Source: Janthinobacterium silvisoli (GTDB lineage: Bacteria; Pseudomonadota; Gammaproteobacteria; Burkholderiales; Burkholderiaceae_D). From it: a stretch of DNA of 64,000 nt. Shown piece by piece: positions 16,607 to 25,607 of the stretch (position 1 is its first letter; every line of letters begins with the position of its first letter). The DNA lies in NCBI RefSeq assembly GCF_014200725.1, contig NZ_JACHCL010000008.1:107907-171906 (forward strand), read 5' to 3'. Made by a program: the position numbers and the translations under genes. The notes below the pieces were generated by a model that had not been told where the DNA came from, searched no databases, and saw only the letters and a program-made list of their open reading frames with translations.

Positions 16607-17251
16607 ATGCCTATGATACGGAGGATGAAACAGGGGCTGCTGGCGGCGACCATGCTCACGGCTGTCCAGCATCCAGCGGGAGCTGCCGGCATGAACGACG
16701 CCCTGCATGCCTATTACACTGCAGAAAAGAGCGCCCTGCCCGCCACGGCCGCCACTGGTGCGCTCGCCGCCGTATTCGGTGGCCTGCTGTTACGCCGCAG
16801 GCAGCGCTTTTCAACGGGACTGGGCCTGCCGTTCCTGCTGATCGGCGCTGCCACCAGCATCGGCTCGCTGGCGTATTTATCGCAGATCGACGAACGCCAT
16901 GCCAGCTATGCAACGCTGTTAAACGAGTCGCCAGCGCTGTATCTCCAAACGGAGGGTACTCATCTGGACACCATGCAGCGCGATTTCCAGCGCATCATCT
17001 GGATCGATGGCAGCGTGGCGGCTGCTGCTCTGGGCCTGGCGGTTTATGGCACGGTAAACAACAAGCGCTACGCCAAGGGACTGGGGATAGGCACGCTGGT
17101 CAGCGCGGCCGCCTTGACTGCATTGGAAATGCATAACCGGGATCGCGCAAGCGAGTATCTGAACGCCTTGCATACCTACGCTGCGCATACCTCGCTGCAG
17201 GTGGGCGGCAATTTGACATCCTTGTCGCTGGATTTCCAAACAGCGTTTTAA
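16607..17251 (+). CDS. Hypothetical membrane protein
   Basis: The 214-residue protein has an N-terminal signal-like segment ending AAG and at least three membrane helices (TAATGALAAVFGGLLLRR, GLGLPFLLIGAATSIGSLAYL, SVAAAALGLAVYGTV). Repeated glycine/alanine stretches and acidic loops occur between them. I do not recognise the family. It begins two bases after the SDR stop, so it is cotranscribed with it and probably under the same TetR control. ATGs at 16607 and 16613 are both possible. Its end overlaps the end of mdcH by four bases, tail to tail. Confidence 0.65.
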   Translation: MPMIRRMKQGLLAATMLTAVQHPAGAAGMNDALHAYYTAEKSALPATAATGALAAVFGGLLLRRRQRFSTGLGLPFLLIGAATSIGSLAYLSQIDERHASYATLLNESPALYLQTEGTHLDTMQRDFQRIIWIDGSVAAAALGLAVYGTVNNKRYAKGLGIGTLVSAAALTALEMHNRDRASEYLNALHTYAAHTSLQVGGNLTSLSLDFQTAF

Positions 17252-18174
17252 GGCTTTGCCTGCGCCAGCATGGCCAGCAAGCTGGCGCTGCGCTGGCCTT
17301 CGCAACTGATGGCCAGGCCATCGGCCAGTTCGGGCGCCGTCAGCCGGGTCAGCACGGAGCCGCTCGGCATTTCCAGTGCCAGCCGCGCACCGCGCTCCCA
17401 GGCCAGGCGCACGGTATCGGCCCAGTTGACCTGGCGCGCCATATTGCTGGCCAGGCTGTCCCGGATGCGGTCTGGATCAGACAGGCTGCGCGCTGCGCTG
17501 CTGCTCAGGTAAGCCAGCACAGGCCGGCGCACGCTCACTTGCGCAAAAACCGCCTCCATTTCCTGCGCTTGCGCGCCAAACAGCGGGCAATGCGAAGGCA
17601 CGCTAACGGCCAGGCGCTGGACCTTGCTGGCACCGTGCTGCAGTGCCAGGGCCATTACCTGCTGCAATGCATGGTCGCTGCCGGCAATGACGATCTGCCG
17701 CCTGGCGTTCAGATTGGCGATATATACGGGATGCACATCGCTATGCACTTGGGCCACCAGCGCTGCCAGCGGCGCGTGTTCCAGGCCCACGATGGCGGCC
17801 ATGCCGTAGCCACTGGGGTACGCCTGTTGCATCAACTGCCCGCGCAAGGCCACCAGCCGCAAGGCGTCGGCATAGTCCAGCGCCCCAGCCACCACGGCTG
17901 CCGGATACTCGCCGATGGAAAAGCCGGCCACCATATCGGGCTCACCACCCTGGACAGCAAGCGAGCGCGCCATCGCCACGCCGGCGATCAACAGACATAG
18001 CTGCACGGCGCGGGTCGAGGCCAGCGCCGCTTCCGTATCCAGTGTTAAAGGGTCCAAGCCCAGCACAGATGCTGTTTCATCCAGCGTGGCAGCCACCGCC
18101 ACATCGTCTGGCAGCGCATGCAGCATGCCGGCACGCTGCGAACCCTGGCCGGGAAAGGTAAATAGTATGCTCAT
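17248..18174 (-). CDS. mdcH: Malonate decarboxylase malonyl-CoA:ACP transferase (epsilon subunit)
   Basis: This FabD-like enzyme of 308 residues loads malonyl from malonyl-CoA onto the MdcC acyl carrier protein to prime the decarboxylase. FPGQGSQ (residues 7-13), nucleophile Ser86 in GFSIGE and His195 in VPSHCP form the acyltransferase active site. Its start ATG overlaps the stop of mdcG (ATGA, 18171-18174), so the two are translationally coupled. The frame runs 26 codons further upstream inside mdcG, so I chose the overlapping ATG. It is the last gene of the mdc operon. Confidence 0.93.
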   Translation of the reverse strand: MSILFTFPGQGSQRAGMLHALPDDVAVAATLDETASVLGLDPLTLDTEAALASTRAVQLCLLIAGVAMARSLAVQGGEPDMVAGFSIGEYPAAVVAGALDYADALRLVALRGQLMQQAYPSGYGMAAIVGLEHAPLAALVAQVHSDVHPVYIANLNARRQIVIAGSDHALQQVMALALQHGASKVQRLAVSVPSHCPLFGAQAQEMEAVFAQVSVRRPVLAYLSSSAARSLSDPDRIRDSLASNMARQVNWADTVRLAWERGARLALEMPSGSVLTRLTAPELADGLAISCEGQRSASLLAMLAQAKP

Positions 18175-18779
18175 CGCGGCTCCCAGGGCGAGGCCGTCAA
18201 CAGTGGGCCGTGATCCGTTTTCAGCAGTACGCGGGGCCGGCCGGCTGCCCATTCGGCATAGGCAAAACCGCCGGCGCCCGTATCAATCTGCAGGTCCAGC
18301 CGGCAGTGTATGACGCTGGCCACGATGCTGCGCAAGGCGTCCGCCTGCACGGCATCGGGTGGACTGCTCATGCGCAGCACCAGATCGAGGTCGCTATCTG
18401 TACGTAGCACTGGCAAACCGCTGGCCAGCGCAAAACCTACGCTACCGGTCGGACCCCACGCCCAGCCGGTGGCGTCCAGCAGTGGCTTGAGGTGGTGCAG
18501 CGCCTCGATGGTGTGGCAATCTGGCCAGGCCGGTACGCTGGCCGCCAGCATTTCCGGCGTCACGCAGCGCAGCACGGCGCTGGCGTCGATCTCGGCGGCG
18601 TGCCGCTGGTTGCGGGTCGTGCCGCGCAAGCCTACCGCAATGCGTCCGATGGCCGCTGGCGCGCGCCGCACCACGACCGGCGCCATGGCCAGCCATTGCG
18701 GGCACACCCAGTCTGGCAAGGCTGCGTCCTGCGGCCAGGCGCGCGCCCATAGCAAATCATGCGGCCGGTATGCCACCAT
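18171..18779 (-). CDS. mdcG: Phosphoribosyl-dephospho-CoA transferase (holo-ACP synthase of malonate decarboxylase)
   Basis: The 202-residue nucleotidyltransferase attaches the 2-(5-triphosphoribosyl)-3-dephospho-CoA prosthetic group, made by MdcB, to the serine of MdcC. The C-terminal half shows the nucleotidyltransferase pattern: GSVGFALASG (about 112-121), then Asp-rich TDSDLDLVLR with D128, D130 and D132 as metal ligands. It overlaps the madM stop by one base (TGATG) and mdcH by four, so it is tightly coupled to both. Confidence 0.92.
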   Translation of the reverse strand: MVAYRPHDLLWARAWPQDAALPDWVCPQWLAMAPVVVRRAPAAIGRIAVGLRGTTRNQRHAAEIDASAVLRCVTPEMLAASVPAWPDCHTIEALHHLKPLLDATGWAWGPTGSVGFALASGLPVLRTDSDLDLVLRMSSPPDAVQADALRSIVASVIHCRLDLQIDTGAGGFAYAEWAAGRPRVLLKTDHGPLLTASPWEPR

Positions 18780-19543
18780 CACCCCATCACCGCTTTCACG
18801 GCAAAGAACAGCAGCGATGGCCCCAGCAGGCATCCCAGGCCTGTATGAAATGTCGCCACCAGTGCGCCATACGGCACCAGCTTGCGGTCGGTCGCCGCCA
18901 GGCCTGCGGACACCCCGCTCACGGTTCCTGCCAGGCCGCCAAAGACCATCGCCGAACGCGGCGTTTTCAGGCGCAAGAAGCGCGCCGCCACGGGCGTGCC
19001 CACCATGACCATGATGGCCTTGATCAAGCCGGCGGCGATACTGAGCGCCATCACGTCGGAACTGGCGCCGATGGCCGCACCCGTGACGGGGCCGACGATA
19101 TAGGTCACGGCGCCGGCACCGATGGTGGTCATGCTGACGGCGTCGGAATAGCCAAACAGATACGCGATGCTGGCGCCCACCAGAAATGGCAGCACGATAC
19201 CCAGCAACAGTGCAACGACGCCGATCAGGCCAGCCTTGCGCGCCTCGACCGCCTGCACTTCGAACGCGGTGGCGACAATGGCAAAGTCGCGCAGCATGGC
19301 GCCGCCCATCAGGCCGATGCCGCCAAACAGCGACAAATCGGCCAAACCCTTGTGGCCGCCGCTGTGCAAACCGCCCCAGTAAGCCAGGCCCAGACCAACG
19401 ACGATAGCGATGGCAGAACCGTGCACGCGGCCCAGGGTCAGGTAGCGCGACAATGCGACAGACAGCAGCACGATCAGGCCGACAAAGGCAAACGCCGTCA
19501 CCAGGCCATTGTTCAGGCCAGCTTTTTCAAAGGTCTCAAGCAT
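18779..19543 (-). CDS. madM: Malonate transporter subunit MadM
   Basis: The 254-residue membrane protein has about eight helices, beginning MLETFEKAGLNNGLVTAFAF. Glycine-rich helices such as FGGIGLMGGAMLRDFAIVAT and TTIGAGAVTYIVGPVTGAAIGA are characteristic of MadM. With MadL it forms the sodium-dependent malonate carrier first described in Malonomonas. Its start overlaps the end of madL by eight bases. Placement inside the mdc operon makes the malonate assignment firm. Confidence 0.93.
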   Translation of the reverse strand: MLETFEKAGLNNGLVTAFAFVGLIVLLSVALSRYLTLGRVHGSAIAIVVGLGLAYWGGLHSGGHKGLADLSLFGGIGLMGGAMLRDFAIVATAFEVQAVEARKAGLIGVVALLLGIVLPFLVGASIAYLFGYSDAVSMTTIGAGAVTYIVGPVTGAAIGASSDVMALSIAAGLIKAIMVMVGTPVAARFLRLKTPRSAMVFGGLAGTVSGVSAGLAATDRKLVPYGALVATFHTGLGCLLGPSLLFFAVKAVMG

Positions 19544-19949
19544 GATGGGTATCCTTGGCCAGGTTCAAGGTCTCTTCAGCCGCTGCAACCGACTCCGGTT
19601 TTTCCATGCGGTTGATCAGCGAGATGGCGCAGGCGCAGATCACCACCGCCCCCAGTGCGGCCAGCACCGCCACCGGACCGCCGCGCAATGCGGCCACCAC
19701 GTCCTGCTGGGCAGCCATCGCCACTACCACCGGGATATACATGGCGCCCCAGTATTCGACGCCGCGTTCGGTCAATGCCGGCATCCATTGCTTGTGCTGC
19801 AGGTACAGGCGGGCGCAAATGAGCAGCAGCATGGCGATGCCTACGCCGCCCACATTGGTTTTGACGCCCATCAACTGGCCGAGCAGGTCGCCCAGGAAGA
19901 TGCCGAGCAAATGGCAGATCGCCAGTAATGCGGTTCCGTAGATAATCAT
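19536..19949 (-). CDS. madL: Malonate transporter subunit MadL
   Basis: The small 137-residue membrane protein begins MIIYGTALLAICHLLGIFLG. It has four helices and the conserved GVKTNVGGVGIAMLLLI stretch of MadL. It pairs with MadM to import malonate. GGAG lies eight bases before the ATG. The 74-base gap to mdcE is the only real gap in the operon, and a secondary promoter there is possible. Confidence 0.93.
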   Translation of the reverse strand: MIIYGTALLAICHLLGIFLGDLLGQLMGVKTNVGGVGIAMLLLICARLYLQHKQWMPALTERGVEYWGAMYIPVVVAMAAQQDVVAALRGGPVAVLAALGAVVICACAISLINRMEKPESVAAAEETLNLAKDTHHA

Positions 19950-20023
19950 GGTGTTGTCTCCGTTAGCATGGAATGACTTTCAAGTCTTCTCTGTATTCTC
20001 GTATGCTGTTTTTTTATACACTA

Positions 20024-20863
20024 CTAGCTATCCTGCCCCTCCCTCTCCTCCGGCCATTGCTGGCGCAGTAATGTACGCACGCGCAGTGACGCCTGCCGGT
20101 TCGCCGCGCCCAGGCGGCTGGCCAGGCCACGTTCCGCATCAAGGCGGATGTCGGCCAGCGCCGCCTGCAAGCTTTGTTCGACCAGCGCGATATCCTGTGC
20201 CGTTGGCTGGTCTGGCTGTGTGACGTTAAGGGTTTGCCACAGCAGCCCCAGGCTGGCGTAATTCTGGATGTCGTAAGCCATCGGCGGGACGGTTTCCGCC
20301 AGCGTCTCCAGCGCTTCGACGGAACGCAAGGTGATGCGCGCGGCCGAGGCCTTGCCCATGGCGTGCACCATCACTTGCGGGTCGTCCAGCGCAATCAGGC
20401 GGTTGGCCTGGTAGCCATGGGCCAGAAAAGCGCCCGACATGGCCTTGCCGACGATCAGTCCTATCACGGGGTGGCCCGCCAGGCGCGCTTCGGCATAGGC
20501 GCCCGCCGCACCAGCGAGCGCCTGATGGATGCCGTACGCTTCTTCCAGCCGGCCATAGGCCTGGCTGGCCACATTGATAATGGCGATGATCGGGCGTTTG
20601 ACGGCCACATCGCAGTCGAGCAGCACTACCTCTTGCACGGCCCGCGCCAGCTGCCAGCCTTCGGCCAGGCCGACTTCACCGGTACGTGCGCGGGCAAAGC
20701 GGTTCAAGGGATCAGGTACGACGGCGATATAGCGCGCATGGTGTCCGGCCAGTGGCGCGTCGACCACGCGTATCGACGCTGGATAGGACGCTGCAGCTGC
20801 CGCATTGGCAGTCAGGGCCGCCAGCCAGACTGCGCCACGGCTGCTTTGGTCTGGAGCGCTCAT
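20024..20863 (-). CDS. mdcE: Malonate decarboxylase gamma subunit
   Basis: The 279-residue carboxyltransferase-fold protein pairs with MdcD to decarboxylate malonyl-S-ACP to acetyl-S-ACP and CO2. Recognisable stretches are RARTGEVGLAEGWQLA, SQAYGRLEEAYGIHQALAGA, and GKAMSGAFLAHGYQANRLIAL with the oxyanion-type glycines. Its start ATG overlaps the mdcD stop (ATGA, 20860-20863), as expected for subunits made in equal amounts. Confidence 0.93.
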   Translation of the reverse strand: MSAPDQSSRGAVWLAALTANAAAAASYPASIRVVDAPLAGHHARYIAVVPDPLNRFARARTGEVGLAEGWQLARAVQEVVLLDCDVAVKRPIIAIINVASQAYGRLEEAYGIHQALAGAAGAYAEARLAGHPVIGLIVGKAMSGAFLAHGYQANRLIALDDPQVMVHAMGKASAARITLRSVEALETLAETVPPMAYDIQNYASLGLLWQTLNVTQPDQPTAQDIALVEQSLQAALADIRLDAERGLASRLGAANRQASLRVRTLLRQQWPEEREGQDS

Positions 20864-21714
20864 GCTGAAAATCCTTTGCTGTAAATGCTGCGCACGGTTT
20901 CTGGCGCTGCCTGGACACTGGCGTCCACTTCCGCCAACCTGGCCAGGAAACCGTCCGCCTGTGCGCTGCGGTGCTGCGCCGGCAGCCCGCGCTTGAACAA
21001 TCCCGCCAGGGTGCTGCGGATCTGGACCGTATCGTCTTCCACATAGGCGTCCACCAGGCCGCTGTGATACCGCTGCTCGCCGCCGGTCAGGCTCCAGATG
21101 AAGGGCTTGTCGCGCGAGTTGAATTCGGCAAGGCCGGCTTCCTGTTCAATCACGGCCGGGCCATTGAGGCCCAGCCGTGCTTCGCGGGTGACGATCAAAT
21201 AGCTGCACAAGCCCGCCGCAATCGACATGCCGCCATAGCAGCCCACGGTGCCGGCGCTGATGCCGATTACCGGCTGGTAGCGCCGCAAATCGACAATCGC
21301 TGCCTGGATATCAGCGATGGCGGCCAGCCCAAGATTCGCCTCTTGCAGACGCACGCCGCCTGTCTCGAACAGGATCACGGCGCGCGTTGCTATGCCCCGG
21401 CGGTTGTCTTCTGCCGCCAGTTCCAGTGCACCGGCGATCTTGGCGCCGCCCACCTCGCCCATGCTACCGCCCTGGTAAGCGCCTTCAATTGCCAGCACCA
21501 CGGCGGATTGGCCGTCGAACAAGCCCTTGGCCACCACCACGCCATCGTCGGCTTGCGCGGTGACGCCCTGCTGCGGCAGCCAGGGTGAAGTCACGCCGCA
21601 AAAAGGATCGAGCAATTCGCGCATGCTGCCCGCATCGAGCAAGGCCCGGGCGCGGCTGCGCGCGCTGCGTTCGATAAAGCTGTCGCGCTCCAGCAGTTGT
21701 TCCTGTGTGCTCAT
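20860..21714 (-). CDS. mdcD: Malonate decarboxylase beta subunit
   Basis: The 284-residue protein has the crotonase/carboxyltransferase fold. It begins MSTQEQLLERDSFIERSARS; this ATG overlaps the mdcC stop (ATGA, 21711-21714), and I rejected the longer frame that reads back into mdcC. GGSMGEVGGAKIAGALELA and FETGGVRLQEANLGL are conserved MdcD motifs. It forms the catalytic heterodimer with MdcE, independent of biotin. Confidence 0.93.
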   Translation of the reverse strand: MSTQEQLLERDSFIERSARSRARALLDAGSMRELLDPFCGVTSPWLPQQGVTAQADDGVVVAKGLFDGQSAVVLAIEGAYQGGSMGEVGGAKIAGALELAAEDNRRGIATRAVILFETGGVRLQEANLGLAAIADIQAAIVDLRRYQPVIGISAGTVGCYGGMSIAAGLCSYLIVTREARLGLNGPAVIEQEAGLAEFNSRDKPFIWSLTGGEQRYHSGLVDAYVEDDTVQIRSTLAGLFKRGLPAQHRSAQADGFLARLAEVDASVQAAPETVRSIYSKGFSA

Positions 21715-22019
21715 GCCTGCTCCTTTGACGCAAGTTCTTCGTAAGCCTGCTCGATGCGCATGCGCACCACGCCGGGCGTGGCGCCGCAATCGTTGATGAC
21801 AATGCTGGCCGCAGGCAGCGGCTCGCCACCAAACACGCGGGTCAGCAAGGCATCCCAGACTGCTCCCTTGCCATCGACCGAAGTGTTGACCACAATGCGG
21901 GTTACCCCTTGTGCATGCGGCTGCAGCAGCACTTCCAGGTCGCCCGAACCGACCACGCCGGCCAGGGCGCGTCCGGCAGCGGGCAAACCCGCCGCAAAGG
22001 TATATTCACGCCGTTCCAT
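21711..22019 (-). CDS. mdcC: Malonate decarboxylase acyl carrier protein (delta subunit)
   Basis: The 102-residue carrier protein bears the phosphoribosyl-dephospho-CoA arm. Ser25 in GVVGSGDLEVLL is the attachment residue by position and context with the Klebsiella protein. GGAG six bases before ATG 22019 favours this start over ATG 22031. It overlaps the end of mdcB by 14 bases. Malonyl is bound to its arm by MdcA exchange or MdcH loading, then decarboxylated by MdcDE. Confidence 0.93.
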   Translation of the reverse strand: MERREYTFAAGLPAAGRALAGVVGSGDLEVLLQPHAQGVTRIVVNTSVDGKGAVWDALLTRVFGGEPLPAASIVINDCGATPGVVRMRIEQAYEELASKEQA

Positions 22020-22902
22020 GCTGTACTCCATATGTGTTATCGATCTGATCGAGAAATAAGGTCGCCGCCAGCAGATCGGCCGCGCCGCCTGGCGACACAC
22101 GCCGCTCCAGCACCTGCGCTTCCAGCGCGAGCAAGGCGGCGCTGCCTTCCTTGCTAGTCGCACCGCCAGCATCCAGCACCTGCGCCGCGCCAGCCTGCAT
22201 GTCCAGCAAAGCCGCCCTGCCGCCGCGCGACAGCACGCAGGTGTCGTCCAGCTGCGCGATAATGGCCAGCAGCGCATTCAAGCGCGCCGTGGTTTCCGTG
22301 TCGCCACGTGCCCGCGAGGTTCGCAGGCAAGGCAGGCCCACATCGACCACATGCGGAAAGGCGGCCATGGCCTGGCCACGCGCGCCACCTACCTGGTACT
22401 GGCGGCAAGCCAGTTCGCCCTTGTTGCCCGTATCCGGCGGTGCGCCCCGGTCAGGCAGGCGTGCCAGGGCGGCGGCCCGTTCAGCCACCGCAGCTGGAGT
22501 GAGCTGTCCTCCTCGCGCGCCCAGCTGCGCGGCCGCCGTGACCAGCATGCCCAGTGCCCAGATTGCGCCGCGGTGGGTATTGACGCCCCCCGTCGCTGCC
22601 ATCATCAGCGCTTCGCCATGCCGGCCGAGGCGGCCTATCTGCTGGCGCAGGCTGTCGTCATCGCCACTGGCGTGCCAGCCGGCGTCGGCCAGCGCGGCAA
22701 ACACCGGTTGCAGCACACAGGCCGAATCGCACATCAGCGCCCAGTTCAAGTCCGTGTGCGCGCCGCGGCTGCGCAAGTCGACCAGGCCAGGTTTCGGTGT
22801 CAAAGTCACTTCATCGAGCAGCGCTTGCACCACGAGCCGGGCCAGTGCGGCTGGCCTCAAGCTGGTCTGGCGCTGTGAGATTTGCAGGGTCATGGTCGTC
22901 AT
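22006..22902 (-). CDS. mdcB: Triphosphoribosyl-dephospho-CoA synthase
   Basis: The 298-residue enzyme of the CitG/MdcB family joins ATP and dephospho-CoA to make the decarboxylase prosthetic group precursor. Conserved stretches include ALLDEVTLTPKPGLVDLRSRGAH split across residues 27-50, GVNTHRGAIWALG and GNKGE. Its ATG overlaps the mdcA stop (TAATG, 22900-22904). The open frame continues far upstream within mdcA but is not coding there. Confidence 0.93.
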   Translation of the reverse strand: MTTMTLQISQRQTSLRPAALARLVVQALLDEVTLTPKPGLVDLRSRGAHTDLNWALMCDSACVLQPVFAALADAGWHASGDDDSLRQQIGRLGRHGEALMMAATGGVNTHRGAIWALGMLVTAAAQLGARGGQLTPAAVAERAAALARLPDRGAPPDTGNKGELACRQYQVGGARGQAMAAFPHVVDVGLPCLRTSRARGDTETTARLNALLAIIAQLDDTCVLSRGGRAALLDMQAGAAQVLDAGGATSKEGSAALLALEAQVLERRVSPGGAADLLAATLFLDQIDNTYGVQHGTA

Positions 22903-24572
22903 TACCAGCTCCTGAATTTGGCTGGTGGCTGATACAGTCCGCCAGACCAGTCCACCAGGTCGGCGATGCTTTTTGCCGCCAGCAGAGACCTGTTTGCTTC
23001 TCCGCGCTGCACACCGATATCTTCCGGCAGCGCGATCAAGCCGCCGGCCCGCAGGCTGGCAGTGGTTTTCGGGTCGTGCCGCAAGCCGATCGGCGTCACG
23101 CCAGCGACTGCCGCCAGCATGGCCTTGCGTTCTTCGAGCGAGCGCGCTTTGTAAAGATAAGCGATGCCTTCCTCGGTCAGTACATGGGTCACATCGTCGC
23201 CGTAGATCATCACGGGCGCCAGCGGCATGCCGCTGGCCTGCCCTACGGCCACCGCATCGAGTGATTCGACGATGGTAGGCTGGCCGCCGTCCTGGAAGGT
23301 TTCCACCATTTGCACCACCAGTTTTTTGCCGCGCGCCAGCGGGTCGTCGGTTTCGATCAAATCGAGCCAGGCTGGCGTGGGGTGGCGCCTGCCGTGCGGG
23401 TCGTGCCCCATATTGGGCGCGCCGCCGAAGCCGGCCAGGCGGCCGTTGGTCACTGTCGATGAATTGCCAGCGCCATCCATCTGCAGGGTGGCGCCGATAA
23501 ACAGGTCGACCGCATACTGGCCAGCCAGCTGGCATAGGGCCCGGTTCGAACGCATGGAGCCGTCGCGGCCCGTGAAAAATACATCGGGCCGGGCCGCCGC
23601 ATACTGCTCCATGCCCAGTTCGGCGCCGAAACAATGCACGCTCTCGACCCAGCCCGTCTCGATCGCCGGTATCAGGGTCGGGTGCGGATTGAGCACCCAG
23701 TTGCGGCATATCTTGCCCTTCAAGCCCAGGCGCTCGCCATAGGTCGGCAAAATCAGTTCGATGGCGGCCGTATTGAAACCGATGCCGTGGTTCAGCGACT
23801 GCACCTGGTGTTTTTCATACACGCCACGGATCGCCATCATGGCCATCAGCACGTGCACCGGCTTGATCACGCGCGGGTCGCGGGTAAACAGCGGTTCGAT
23901 GAAAAACGGTTTATCGGACTGCACCACGAAATCGATCCACGAACCGGGTATGTCGACCCGTGGCAAATCGCTCACATCGTCGACGATCTGGTTCACCTGG
24001 GCGATCACGATGCCATCGCGGAAGGCGGCTGATTCGACCAGGGTCGGCGTATCTTCCGTGCTGGGGCCCGTGTACAGATTGCCTTGGCGGTCGGCCATGT
24101 AGCCGGCCACCATCACCACATTGGGTGTCAGGTCGACGAACAGGCGCGCATACAATTCGATATACGTGTGGATGGCGCCTACTTCGAGCAAGCCATCTTG
24201 CAGAAATTGGGCGATGCGCAGGCTTTGCGTGCCGGCAAACGAGAAATCAAGCTTGCGGGCGATGCCCCGTTCGAACAGGTCCAGGTGTTCAGGCAGGCTG
24301 ACGCTGGGCATGATCAGGTGCAGATGGTTGACCTTGTCGGGATTCACCCTGGCCAGCATGCGCGCCAGGAAATCGGCCTGTTTCTGGTTATTGCCTTCCA
24401 AAACAACCCGGTCACCGGGGGCCAGCAGGGTTTCCAGCACGGCGACCATATCGGCCTGCTGCAGCACAGGGCCGCTGGCGTAATGGCGCACGGCATCGAG
24501 GCGGCGCCGCTTTTCAGTGCGTCGCTTGTCCCATTGCCTGGGCTGGGGTGGCATGGCGGTGGCGATGGACAT
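22902..24572 (-). CDS. mdcA: Malonate decarboxylase alpha subunit (acetyl-S-ACP:malonate transferase)
   Basis: The 556-residue CoA-transferase-like subunit exchanges acetyl on MdcC for malonate, regenerating malonyl-S-ACP and releasing acetate. The start MSIATAMPPQPRQWDKRRTE has GGAG five bases upstream. Family stretches include VLEGNNQKQADFLARML and GGAPNMGHDPHGRRHPTP near the C-terminal third. It is the first gene of the mdcABCDE-madLM-mdcGH operon and diverges from mdcR across 120 bases. Confidence 0.95.
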   Translation of the reverse strand: MSIATAMPPQPRQWDKRRTEKRRRLDAVRHYASGPVLQQADMVAVLETLLAPGDRVVLEGNNQKQADFLARMLARVNPDKVNHLHLIMPSVSLPEHLDLFERGIARKLDFSFAGTQSLRIAQFLQDGLLEVGAIHTYIELYARLFVDLTPNVVMVAGYMADRQGNLYTGPSTEDTPTLVESAAFRDGIVIAQVNQIVDDVSDLPRVDIPGSWIDFVVQSDKPFFIEPLFTRDPRVIKPVHVLMAMMAIRGVYEKHQVQSLNHGIGFNTAAIELILPTYGERLGLKGKICRNWVLNPHPTLIPAIETGWVESVHCFGAELGMEQYAAARPDVFFTGRDGSMRSNRALCQLAGQYAVDLFIGATLQMDGAGNSSTVTNGRLAGFGGAPNMGHDPHGRRHPTPAWLDLIETDDPLARGKKLVVQMVETFQDGGQPTIVESLDAVAVGQASGMPLAPVMIYGDDVTHVLTEEGIAYLYKARSLEERKAMLAAVAGVTPIGLRHDPKTTASLRAGGLIALPEDIGVQRGEANRSLLAAKSIADLVDWSGGLYQPPAKFRSW

Positions 24573-24647
24573 CATGTCTCCGGTTGAGCTGTATCGAAAC
24601 CATACGATAGAAAGAAAGCGCAGCCATTTCAATCAAGCTGATACCAT

Positions 24648-24672
24648 GTTCATTACTGTCAGGTTAATGAAC
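24648..24672. promoter_or_regulatory. Candidate MdcR operator between mdcA and mdcR
   Basis: GTTCATTA (24648-24655) and TAATGAAC (24665-24672) form a perfect 8-base inverted repeat around nine bases. This is the size and shape of a LysR-type binding site. It ends 20 bases before the mdcR start, suiting autoregulation plus activation of the divergent mdc operon. Confidence 0.6.
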
Positions 24673-24692
24673 TGGGCGAAAACTGGGACATC

Positions 24693-25607
24693 ATGGCCAT
24701 CAACGAAGAAATTACACTGAAAAAGCTGGAAGTCTTCCTCAGCTTTATGGAATTGAACAATCTGGCGCGGGTGGGTGAAGCCTTGGGCCAGAGCACGGTC
24801 AGCGTGCACCGCGCGCTGCACTCGCTGGAAGAAGGCTTGCGCTGCCCCCTGTTCAAGCGCGAGGGACGCAGCCTGATCCCGCTGCACGCGGCCTATACCT
24901 TTGCCGAATCGGCCCGGCGCGCGCTGGCCGAATGCGAGGAAGGCGTGCGCAAGGTGCGTGAAATGTCGGGCATCAATCCAGTGCGGTTGAAGATAGGCTC
25001 GCTGTATTCACTGACCCTGCATTGCATACCGCAGCTGGTGATCGCCTTGAAATTGCGCCGTCCGGGCCTCGATATCGACCTGACCCTGGGTTCCAACCGC
25101 GAACTGCTGCAAAGCCTGGCCGATGGCCGGCTGGACGCCATCATCATCGGCGAACAGGGAGAAGAAAACCATGCCAACCTCGTGTCGGTGCCGCTGTTCC
25201 AGGACGATATCTTCCTGGCCGCGCCGCCCGACTCGCCGTATGCAGGCACAGGGCCGGTCGACTTGCAGGCGCTGCGCGACGAAAAATTCGTCACCTTGAA
25301 CGAAGGCTTTGTCACGGCCCAAAGCTTCAATCACGCATTTGCACTGGCCGGTTTTGTGCCGCATACGGCGATGCGGGTAGGCGACATTTTTTCACTGATC
25401 AATATGGTCAGCGGCGGCCTCGGTTACAGCCTGCTGCCAGGCCGGGTCAGCGCCTTCAGCTCGCGCCTGGAACTGCTGCCGCTGCAGGCAAAATATGCCT
25501 CGCACCAGTTGATTACCCTGCTGATGCTGAAAAGCCGCGAACGCGATCCGAACTTGCTGGCGTTGGCGGCCGAATGCCGGATGTACCGGCCTGCCCGGCC
25601 AGCTTAA
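24693..25607 (+). CDS. mdcR: LysR-family regulator of malonate utilisation
   Basis: The 304-residue protein begins MAINEEITLKKLEVFLSFME. It carries a LysR winged helix (NNLARVGEALGQSTVSVHRALHSLEEGLRCPLFKREGRSLI) and a 200-residue ligand domain. Its divergent position next to mdcA and the length match MdcR, which responds to malonate and controls the mdc genes in Klebsiella and Acinetobacter. No strong Shine-Dalgarno site is seen before the ATG. Confidence 0.9.
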   Translation: MAINEEITLKKLEVFLSFMELNNLARVGEALGQSTVSVHRALHSLEEGLRCPLFKREGRSLIPLHAAYTFAESARRALAECEEGVRKVREMSGINPVRLKIGSLYSLTLHCIPQLVIALKLRRPGLDIDLTLGSNRELLQSLADGRLDAIIIGEQGEENHANLVSVPLFQDDIFLAAPPDSPYAGTGPVDLQALRDEKFVTLNEGFVTAQSFNHAFALAGFVPHTAMRVGDIFSLINMVSGGLGYSLLPGRVSAFSSRLELLPLQAKYASHQLITLLMLKSRERDPNLLALAAECRMYRPARPA

